Position numbers and translations under genes: made by a program
Shown: one piece after another, positions 40,407 to 46,126 of the stretch
How the letters are laid out: each line of letters begins with the position of its first letter
Numbering within the stretch: the stretch's first letter is position 1
Origin: Flammeovirgaceae bacterium
GTDB lineage: Bacteria > Bacteroidota > Bacteroidia > Cytophagales > Cyclobacteriaceae
Direction: 5' to 3'
NCBI GenBank assembly: GCA_023251155.1
Contig: JAHEZH010000029.1
Location: 1-46,126, forward strand
Length of the DNA: 46,126 bases
Notes under the pieces: model-generated
Database searches by the model: none
Seen by the model: the letters and a program-made list of their open reading frames with translations, nothing else
What the model was told of the DNA's origin: nothing

Positions 40407-41156
40407 ATGAGAAAAATCAATTTCCTCTTCGCCGTTATCCTCATCTCCCTGCTTCTGCTCTCCGCCGCTTCGCTCACTTTCGGGCAGACCACCACTAAAA
40501 AGACCCTGGAGCTGCCAGAATTCAAAAGCATCTACGTAAACTCTAACTATACCGTTTACCTGAAGCAAACCAACAAGCAGGAAGTAACTGTAGAAGCACT
40601 GCCTGATATTTTTCAATTGACCGATATTAAGGTAGAAAACGGAATATTGATGATCAACATCGACCGCAAGCCGGATAACCCCAACAAGAGCATTTGGGCT
40701 AAGATTGATGATATCAAGCTTAATCCTACCATGAAAGTATATGTAAGCATGAAGAACATCAACGACCTGCAGGTAAATGGCGGTGGTAAAATTATTTCAG
40801 AAAACTCGATTGCAACAGATTTCATCACCCTGGGTGTGGCCGGAAGCGGAAGTCTGGATGTGGATTTAAAAGGCAATACCATCAAAGCAGAGGTAACAGG
40901 CTCTGGTAAATTGAATCTGCGCGGGTATGCAACTACGCTCGATGCAGTATTGGGAGGCTCAGGTAACCTGACCGGATATGCTTGCCCTGTAGAAAATGCC
41001 AAGGTAAAACTAAGCGGATCGGGTAATGCTGAGCTTAACGTCACTAACCAGCTGGACGCGGTGGTGATGGGTAGTGGTAACCTGAAGCACAAGGGCAATA
41101 CCAAGAACGTGACCAAGAAAGTATACGGATCAGGTACCGTAGACCGTGCTTATTAA
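40407..41156 (+). CDS. Head-GIN domain (DUF2807) exported protein
   Basis: A 249-residue protein with a signal peptide (about 1-26, ending LTFGQ). The remainder is a repetitive beta-helix of the DUF2807/head-GIN family: FKSIYVNSNYTVYLKQTNK at the start, INDLQVNGGGKIISENSIA, and then repeated G-S-G steps (VAGSGSLDVDLKG, VTGSGKLNLRG, LGGSGNLTGY, LSGSGNAELNV, MGSGNLKHKG, VYGSGTVDRAY). The family is very common in Bacteroidota and its biological role is unknown. It is a single-gene unit with its own promoter (40357-40388) and terminator (41183-41215). Confidence 0.9.
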   Translation: MRKINFLFAVILISLLLLSAASLTFGQTTTKKTLELPEFKSIYVNSNYTVYLKQTNKQEVTVEALPDIFQLTDIKVENGILMINIDRKPDNPNKSIWAKIDDIKLNPTMKVYVSMKNINDLQVNGGGKIISENSIATDFITLGVAGSGSLDVDLKGNTIKAEVTGSGKLNLRGYATTLDAVLGGSGNLTGYACPVENAKVKLSGSGNAELNVTNQLDAVVMGSGNLKHKGNTKNVTKKVYGSGTVDRAY

Positions 41157-41182
41157 ACATACGTCATACACCATACCAGCGT

Positions 41183-41215
41183 AAGGCTACTGAAGAGGTA
41201 GCCTTTTTGCTTTTC
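41183..41215 (+). terminator. Intrinsic terminator of the GIN-domain gene
   Basis: AAGGCTAC (41183-41190) pairs with GTAGCCTT (41198-41205) across a 7-base loop, followed by TTTGCTTTTC. The 8-bp stem with a U-rich tail lies 27 bases after the stop codon at 41156. Confidence 0.8.
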
Positions 41216-41329
41216 TAAGGGATAGCCGATCGGTCGATTAATTTGAAAAACCGGTCGAATTCCGATTTTACCGTGTATGTTAATTGCGCGGGTTAACCGA
41301 AATTTCATCAAATTAACTTAGCGAAACTT

Positions 41330-41908
41330 ATGAAATACTTAAACACTGTAGTTCTTATTGCTGTAATCACCACGCTGTCGTCTTTTATGGTAAAAGATGC
41401 TGAATTCAAAGTTGACACCCAAAAAAGCAAAATTACATGGGTAGGTAAAAAAGTGACTGGCCAGCACAATGGCACGATCAACCTTGCTGAGGGAAGTTTT
41501 ACCAGCAAAGGAAAAACCATCAGCGGGGGCACATTCACTATCGATATGACAACGATTAAAGATGCCGATGGCAGCGCAAGACTTGAAGGACACCTGAAGG
41601 CGGATGATTTCTTCGCCACCGATAAATTTCCAAAGTCCACATTTGTAATCACCAAGATCGATTCGAAAGGGACTGACCAGTATGCCGTAAAAGGTAATCT
41701 TACCATCAAAGGCATTACTAACGAAGTGGAGTTTCCAGCTACGATCAAAATGGCCAAAGATCAATTGACTGCTTCAGCAAAAATTGTGGTTGACCGCACC
41801 AAGTTCGATATCAAATTCCGTTCAGGGAACTTCTTCGAGAACCTTGGCGATAAAGCCATCGAAGATAATTTTGAATTGAATGTAGAATTAGTTGCCAGCA
41901 GTAAATAA
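41330..41908 (+). CDS. YceI family protein
   Basis: A 192-residue protein with an N-terminal hydrophobic leader (about 3-19; KYLNTVVLIAVITTLSSFMV). The YceI lipocalin-like barrel is recognisable from FKVDTQKSKITWVGKKVTGQ, GSFTSKGKTISGGTFTIDM, GHLKADDFFATDKFPKSTF, LTIKGITNEVEFPATI and KIVVDRTKFDIKF, ending in DNFELNVELVASSK. Members bind polyisoprenoids or similar lipids in the periplasm; here the ligand is unknown. It is a monocistronic unit with a terminator at 41952-41980. The gap before it (41216-41329) shows no clear promoter match. Confidence 0.92.
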   Translation: MKYLNTVVLIAVITTLSSFMVKDAEFKVDTQKSKITWVGKKVTGQHNGTINLAEGSFTSKGKTISGGTFTIDMTTIKDADGSARLEGHLKADDFFATDKFPKSTFVITKIDSKGTDQYAVKGNLTIKGITNEVEFPATIKMAKDQLTASAKIVVDRTKFDIKFRSGNFFENLGDKAIEDNFELNVELVASSK

Positions 41909-41951
41909 GAAAACAGAAGCAGCCTGCTAAACCTAACTTACTAGCGCTGCG

Positions 41952-41980
41952 AGCCACCTGAGAAATCGGGTGGCTTTTTT
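41952..41980 (+). terminator. Intrinsic terminator of the YceI gene
   Basis: AGCCACC (41952-41958) pairs with GGTGGCT (41969-41975), followed by a run of six T (41975-41980). It lies 44 bases after the YceI stop and before the convergent AraC-family gene. Confidence 0.85.
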
Positions 41981-42017
41981 AGTATCCAAATAGTGCGCTT
42001 GCAGGCAGCTCATTCAG

Positions 42018-42812
42018 CTATTTCATTCGTGTCAGTTCGGTTGGAGCTAGCCCAAATTCTTTTTTGAAAGCGAATGAGAAATGCGACAGGTCTTCAAAAC
42101 CAACATCCAGATAAATATCATTTGCCCTGGCATTATTCTTACTGAGTAGAAAATAGGCTTCGTCTAATCGTTTTTTCTTCAGCCAGCTTCCGGGTGTGGC
42201 TGCGAATGTTTTCTGAAAATCTCTTTTGAACGATGACAAACTTCTGCCCGTGAGAAAGGCAAAACGTTCCAAGCTGATGTTGAATCTGAAATTACGGTTC
42301 ATAAATTCTTCCAGATCCATTTTTTGTGGAATCCCAAAATTGAAAAAGATGTTTGCCAGGGACGGATTGTTTTTCAACAAAATCAGCAACAGCTCCTCGC
42401 GCTTTACATCCGCAAAGGTCTGGTCTATTTGTTCACCTCCGTTGTAATAGGGTGCTAATGACTGGATAAACCCTTTGATCAACACCTCTTCCTGAATAAA
42501 CAAAAATGAATCCATGCTGTTTGACGGCTCAATGGATACCCGATGTTTCTCTAAAGAAAACCTCAAAAACAATTCATCCAGCGTAATGATTATTTTCTCG
42601 AAAGATCCTCGTTCATTCTTGTACTTGGTGTAGCGTACCAAATGATTTTTCCGGGCGATGCAATAATCGCCCGGTTCCATGGTATACTTTTTTCTGCCGT
42701 CAAAAGCCTTCATCGAACCTTCGAGCAAATACAAGAAAAAATGTTCCGGTATAAACTGTTCGGGAGAAATCTCAGGACCTAAGTGGCAGGATTGTATCGT
42801 ATTCAATTTCAC
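42018..42812 (-). CDS. AraC family transcriptional regulator
   Basis: A 264-residue regulator. The N-terminal half (about 10-150) is a cupin-like sensing domain (EHFFLYLLEGSMKAFDGRKK, MEPGDYCIARKNHLVRYTKY). The C-terminal 90 residues are the double helix-turn-helix domain: ISLERFAFLTGRSLSSFKRD, AATPGSWLKKKRLDEAYFLL, NDIYLDVGFEDLSHFSFAFK and FGLAPTELTRMK. AraC proteins bind tandem direct repeats. The gene lies 34 bases after the SDR reductase on the same strand, so the pair is probably one operon; a 19-bp direct repeat upstream of the SDR gene (43857-43898) is a natural candidate target. The inducer is unknown. Confidence 0.92.
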   Translation of the reverse strand: MKLNTIQSCHLGPEISPEQFIPEHFFLYLLEGSMKAFDGRKKYTMEPGDYCIARKNHLVRYTKYKNERGSFEKIIITLDELFLRFSLEKHRVSIEPSNSMDSFLFIQEEVLIKGFIQSLAPYYNGGEQIDQTFADVKREELLLILLKNNPSLANIFFNFGIPQKMDLEEFMNRNFRFNISLERFAFLTGRSLSSFKRDFQKTFAATPGSWLKKKRLDEAYFLLSKNNARANDIYLDVGFEDLSHFSFAFKKEFGLAPTELTRMK

Positions 42813-42846
42813 TTTCCACGGATTAAATTGCCGGTTGTAAGAGGAT

Positions 42847-43803
42847 TCAATTTACCAAACTATCCACACTCGCCAATAAAGCTTTTTCCCTGCTTCTGGG
42901 ATTCCATCCTAAAATAGTTTTTGCTTTTTCATTGGACATCTCTTTATAAAATTCAACAGGAGTAGGTTTCATCTGTACCACATTTTTAGCCAGTAGCGGA
43001 CGTTCTTTTTTAAATAACTCCGCCACATCGTAAAAGCTCATCACTCCATCCGCGGTAGCGATGAATCGTTGCCCTGCGGCATTGGGATGCTCCATGGCTT
43101 TGATATGAATGTCCACCACATCTCTTACGTCTACCACGCCCATGGTAAAATCAGGACTTTCTTTGACGGCACCGTTCAGTATGCCCGATACCGCTATATC
43201 CAGTGAAGCCGAACAGATGCCTCCTATGGAAGGCCCGAAAATGCCTACCGGATTGATCACGGTCAATTCCATCGTTCCCCCTTCGTTTTTAATAAAATCC
43301 CAGGCCGCTTTTTCTGCTACTGTTTTTGACTTAATGTAAGCGGGCAGAGGTACGTGGTGATCTGTCCAGTCAGCTTCTGTGAAAAGATGATCTTTAGTAG
43401 TGATGCTATACCCTACTGCGGCAAACGATGAGGTAAGCACAGTACGTTTTACGCCCGCTTTTTGTGCCGCCCGCAATACGCGCAAGGCTCCGTCACGCGC
43501 AGGAATGATAAGGTCATTTTCATCTTTTGGATCGTGTGCAGGAAAGGGTGAAGCTATGTGCAACACATAATCACAACCGCTGACGGCCTCATTCCAGCCG
43601 GCATCGCTGGTCAAGTCCGCTTCAAAAAAGGAGAGACCACTAAAATTGGTTATTTCAGCTTCTTTTAGTGCATTCCGGACGATGTCTGCTTTTGTCAACG
43701 AGCGAAGCGTGGTATGAACGTGGTAGCCATTTTTCAATAATTGCACGATCGCGTGAATGCCGACAAAGCCGGTTCCTCCGGTTACTAAAACTGTTTTGCT
43801 CAT
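42847..43803 (-). CDS. Extended SDR NAD(P)-dependent oxidoreductase (dihydroflavonol-reductase-like)
   Basis: A 318-residue protein starting at the ATG at 43803 (MSKTVLVTGGTGFVGIHAIV); the longer frame upstream would run through the repeat region and is rejected. The Rossmann loop is TGGTGFVGIHA, the second strand ends in TTLRS, the catalytic Ser is in TVLTSSFAAVGYS, and the Tyr-x3-Lys motif is AYIKSKTVAEKAAWDF. VVDVRDVVDIHIKAMEHP is the late conserved block of the extended SDR group. Such enzymes reduce aldehydes or ketones with NADPH. It leads the likely operon with the AraC regulator and has the 19-bp tandem repeat 54 bases upstream of its start. The substrate is unknown. Confidence 0.9.
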   Translation of the reverse strand: MSKTVLVTGGTGFVGIHAIVQLLKNGYHVHTTLRSLTKADIVRNALKEAEITNFSGLSFFEADLTSDAGWNEAVSGCDYVLHIASPFPAHDPKDENDLIIPARDGALRVLRAAQKAGVKRTVLTSSFAAVGYSITTKDHLFTEADWTDHHVPLPAYIKSKTVAEKAAWDFIKNEGGTMELTVINPVGIFGPSIGGICSASLDIAVSGILNGAVKESPDFTMGVVDVRDVVDIHIKAMEHPNAAGQRFIATADGVMSFYDVAELFKKERPLLAKNVVQMKPTPVEFYKEMSNEKAKTILGWNPRSREKALLASVDSLVN

Positions 43804-43856
43804 GGTATTTTTCTTTTGATTGAACAGTGCAAAAGTCCACATCAATCCAGGCAAAC

Positions 43857-43898
43857 ACTTTGTTGTGGAGTTCAATTTTACTTTGTTGTGGAGTTCAA
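43857..43898 (-). repeat. Two tandem 19-bp direct repeats upstream of the SDR-araC unit
   Basis: ACTTTGTTGTGGAGTTCAA occurs at 43857-43875 and again, identical, at 43880-43898, with a centre-to-centre spacing of 23 bases (about two helical turns). On the SDR strand it reads TTGAACTCCACAACAAAGT. It lies 54-95 bases before the SDR start codon. The arrangement fits an AraC-type operator, whose half-sites are direct repeats about 21 bases apart in the model system. Confidence 0.6.
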
Positions 43899-43949
43899 CC
43901 TGTTTGCGTCTAATAACCCGTTGCTGAATGAGGCCAGCAATCCGTTTTC

Positions 43950-45089
43950 TTATTGCAGAAACGTTGCGCACTTCTTCCAATACGAAAAAAATGAATGGAA
44001 GTATCCCGCTACTTCAGGATACATCCAATCTCTGGGATCTTTTATGCCCGGATAATAGTCGAAGGCAGGATGTTCTTTTGAAACGAGCACACTTTGAGCT
44101 AATGCGGAATGCGGATAGTATGCTTCCAGTTCAGCGACTTCACCCACCATCAGTTGACAGTGGGGAATATTGCCGGAGAGGCGTATGATCCACTGAAGTA
44201 CCTTTTCACTCACCGGAAATTTTTCGAAGTGCGATGGCTCCAGCAACAGTACCCGATTGACCTCTTCTTCTTTTCGCCAGAGCGGATCAAGATTGTACGA
44301 ATTATAGATCAGTGTAGGTTTGGTTGCATCAACTATTGGAGGTGGTACTTTGGGTAAGCGGGTCGTTAACGTTAAGTCAACCGTTGATTGTAAGACATCC
44401 GGCAGCGGCGCACCCGGCAGTTGCTCAACGGGCATATCCAAAAATGAACGACTTTGGTGTGTACGTGTGTACTTGTTTATGTTTTCCTGATTGCCATAAT
44501 ATTTTTTGGAAGAAAATGTTCCGGCTACCCATTGCCAGCTGCAGGTATTGCTGGCCAGGTCACCATCCAGCAGGTGATAGTACATCCAGCGTGACGGTGC
44601 CAGCCAATGAGCTTTACCTATATTGCAGGAGATACTTGCCACATACATGCGCACATGATTGTGCATGTAGCCGGTCTTATACAACTCGAGGATCTGATCA
44701 TCGATGGCTGTAATTCCGGTGGAGGCATCTGCCACTGCGCTGGTCATTTGCTGATGTATTACCTCTGCCTGAGTTTGTTTCATATCGGCAAAGAGCGCTT
44801 CACTTTTTACCTGCCATACACGCTGAAAATACTCCCGCCAGGCCAACTCCTGCAAAAATTTTTCAATGGCAAGCGGAAGATGCCCTTTTGCCAAGACCGA
44901 GTCTTGTACCTGCTTACCACTAATGACACCACGGGAAATGTAAGGTGACAAATACGTGACTGCACCATCGATAAAGTTTCTTGTCTTGCCGTAGTGCACC
45001 GGATCAATTTGACTGATACGCTCCAGGATCGAAGAGTAATCCACAGGAAAAGAGATGGAGCTTTCGTGGCGGGGGAATGATTCATTCAT
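43950..45089 (-). CDS. Photolyase/cryptochrome-like FAD-domain protein with unusual domain order
   Basis: A 379-residue protein. Residues 30-210 resemble the alpha-helical FAD-binding domain of photolyases: VTYLSPYISRGVISGKQV, FLQELAWREYFQRVW, LYKTGYMHNHVRMYVASISC and YYHLLDGDLASNTCSWQWVA (FAD and DNA site). The normal N-terminal alpha/beta antenna domain is absent from the front. Instead residues 257-370 form an alpha/beta-looking region (PTLIYNSYNLDPLWR, VNRVLLLEPSHFEKFPVSEK, IPHCQLMVGEVAELEA), which could be the antenna domain relocated to the C-terminus. The canonical FRIFNP after WQW is replaced by KKYYGNQENINKYT. It starts within the stop of the TIGR03643 gene (4-base overlap). Light-driven DNA repair or sensing is possible but not assured. 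Confidence 0.75.
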   Translation of the reverse strand: MNESFPRHESSISFPVDYSSILERISQIDPVHYGKTRNFIDGAVTYLSPYISRGVISGKQVQDSVLAKGHLPLAIEKFLQELAWREYFQRVWQVKSEALFADMKQTQAEVIHQQMTSAVADASTGITAIDDQILELYKTGYMHNHVRMYVASISCNIGKAHWLAPSRWMYYHLLDGDLASNTCSWQWVAGTFSSKKYYGNQENINKYTRTHQSRSFLDMPVEQLPGAPLPDVLQSTVDLTLTTRLPKVPPPIVDATKPTLIYNSYNLDPLWRKEEEVNRVLLLEPSHFEKFPVSEKVLQWIIRLSGNIPHCQLMVGEVAELEAYYPHSALAQSVLVSKEHPAFDYYPGIKDPRDWMYPEVAGYFHSFFSYWKKCATFLQ

Positions 45090-45367
45090 CGCTTGCTCAC
45101 TTTGTTTGCAGCGATCGCTTTCTGACGACTTGACTTAAACCGCCCTTTCTCTATAAAACCTATCGCCTGATGTTTGGTGGTGCGGCCATTGGTTCGGGTA
45201 CGCCACATTTTAAAACTGCTGCCCTTCAGTTGCTTTCGCATCAGCGCGATAACATCCTTCTCCAATAAGCCGAATTGCAACTCAATCGCCTCGAACGGTG
45301 TCCGGTCTTCCCATGCCATTTCAATAATGCGATCAATGTCCTGATCTGAAAGTGAGCTGTTTTTCAT
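45086..45367 (-). CDS. TIGR03643 family (DUF2805) protein
   Basis: A 93-residue basic protein. The start is taken at the ATG at 45367 (MKNSSLSDQDIDRIIEMAWE); an ATG at 45373 gives two more residues. The family is recognised by IIEMAWEDRTPFEAIELQFG, DVIALMRKQLKGSSFKMWR and a Lys/Arg-rich C-terminal tail (GRFKSSRQKAIAANKVSKR). The middle resembles a helix-turn-helix, so nucleic-acid binding is plausible but unproven. It overlaps the photolyase-like gene by four bases (ATGA type) and is divergent from the DUF2236 gene across about 90 bases. The function of the family is unknown to me. Confidence 0.8.
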   Translation of the reverse strand: MKNSSLSDQDIDRIIEMAWEDRTPFEAIELQFGLLEKDVIALMRKQLKGSSFKMWRTRTNGRTTKHQAIGFIEKGRFKSSRQKAIAANKVSKR

Positions 45368-45457
45368 TCTCATGCAGTTTCCTGGTAGTGTTCCAGATGA
45401 TTCTCTTAACATAAATGCCATTATTTTGTTTTACTTGTGATTACGGACAATGAATTT

Positions 45458-46126
45458 ATGGAATGGAGTAACCGGTTTTTAGATAAAAAGCGACTGCAAG
45501 GAGATGAGGCCGCTGACAAATTAACTGCCGGCACGTTTTCCAAGGGCGAGCAATCTACTTTATATGCGCTTTTGAAACTGGAAAAAGACCTCATCACACA
45601 ACAGCCCAACTCTGCCCTGAAAAAGTTTCTGATCTGCCAAAAGGTAAAGCCCACCTGGTTTGATGCGCGCCGATTACATCGTGGCCAGCGGCTGTTCCAC
45701 CACTACGCTTCAGAAATGATGGCCTTGCTCGGGGCGATGTCATTGCCGTATTGCTATGCCGCCTCTCCCGGAAATAAAGCATTGTATCTGTCGGATAAAA
45801 TGAGACACTCCCCCGGCAAGCGGTTGATGGATACTGCGTCCTTTGTCATTGAAGTATTGACTCCGGGAAATCTGGATGATGGGAATACGGGTCACATCCC
45901 TATCAATAAAGTGCGCCTCATTCATGCGTTATCCAGGTATTATCTCAAAAAACAAGGACAATGGGATAGGAAGTGGGGACAGCCCATCAACCAGGAAGAT
46001 ATGGCCGGTACCAACCTGGCCTTCTCTTACATAATCCTGCTGGGTATGCAGCAGTCCGGATTTACATTATCACAAAAAGAGAAAGAGGATTTCCTGTTTG
46101 CCTGGCGATATATCGGTTACCTGCTT
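45458..46126 (+). CDS. MpaB/Lcp-like oxygenase (DUF2236), N-terminal part, cut by window edge
   Basis: An open frame runs from the ATG at 45458 (a GTG at 45437 is an alternative start) to the right edge, giving 223 residues with no stop. Conserved parts of the DUF2236 family are seen: ARRLHRGQRLFHHYASEMMA, SLPYCYAASPGNKALYLSDK, FVIEVLTPGNLDDGNTGHI, KVRLIHALSRYYLKK, WGQPINQEDMAGTNLAFSYI and the last residues FAWRYIGYLL. The family includes the rubber oxygenase Lcp and mycophenolic acid enzyme MpaB; members carry a b-type haem bound by a His in this region. It is divergent from the TIGR03643-photolyase pair. The real length and C-terminus lie outside the window. Confidence 0.8.
   Translation, partial: MEWSNRFLDKKRLQGDEAADKLTAGTFSKGEQSTLYALLKLEKDLITQQPNSALKKFLICQKVKPTWFDARRLHRGQRLFHHYASEMMALLGAMSLPYCYAASPGNKALYLSDKMRHSPGKRLMDTASFVIEVLTPGNLDDGNTGHIPINKVRLIHALSRYYLKKQGQWDRKWGQPINQEDMAGTNLAFSYIILLGMQQSGFTLSQKEKEDFLFAWRYIGYLL

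Overview
The window reads as chromosomal DNA of a Bacteroidota bacterium, most likely of the Cytophagales type. Evidence is the two kinds of type IX secretion (T9SS) C-terminal domain (type A at 6240-6725, gliding-associated type B at 8829-11078), an IPExxxVDY-family protein beside acpP-fabF-rnc, a head-GIN (DUF2807) protein, a YwqK/MORN protein, and several promoter elements of the Bacteroidota form TAnnTTTG. Genes are densely packed: no gap exceeds 300 bases, and no rRNA, tRNA, CRISPR array, transposase or phage gene was seen. The genus cannot be named from the sequence alone.

Layout. (1) 1-5564, minus strand: a run of envelope and housekeeping genes, read 5'->3' as a membrane GT2 glycosyltransferase, an RsbU-like phosphatase, a polysaccharide deacetylase, a MurG-like glycosyltransferase, a DgkA-type kinase, TatD nuclease and the start of asparaginase. 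(2) 5600-8731, plus strand: ruvC, then a translationally coupled pair of secreted proteins (a small T9SS cargo and a tail-fibre-like repeat protein). (3) 8829-22374: an accessory surface-glycan region. It holds a LamG/Ig-like T9SS adhesin in an operon with wecB, a GT4, two methyltransferases, a beta-propeller sensor kinase with its LuxR-type regulator, a Wzx-like flippase and two more glycosyltransferases. (4) 22399-27441: an amidohydrolase lacking the usual HxH motif, miaA, a small conserved protein, an MBL-fold hydrolase and an NFACT/RqcH-like protein. (5) 27507-35030: the conserved core pyk / IPExxxVDY / acpP-fabF-rnc / nadE / lgt. (6) 35061-41908: envelope proteins (BamA-like barrel, MORN protein, PorV/PorQ-like barrel overlapping a helix-hairpin-helix plus barrel protein, GIN-domain protein, YceI). 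(7) 42018-46126: an SDR reductase with an AraC regulator behind a tandem 19-bp repeat, a photolyase-like protein with unusual domain order coupled to a TIGR03643 protein, and the divergent start of an MpaB/Lcp-like oxygenase (DUF2236).

How they fit together. Regions 2, 3 and 6 describe cell-surface building: sugar-nucleotide supply (WecB), glycan assembly and modification, flipping (Wzx), T9SS-exported adhesins and outer-membrane barrels. The sensor kinase and regulator inside the glycan region are candidates to control it. Regions 4 and 5 are mostly core metabolism and translation. I found no clear-cut new defence or mobile system. The best candidates for undescribed biology are the overlapping PorV/Q-like and HhH-barrel pair, the photolyase with its putative antenna-like domain at the C-terminus, the HxH-less amidohydrolase, and the direct-repeat operator of the SDR-AraC unit.
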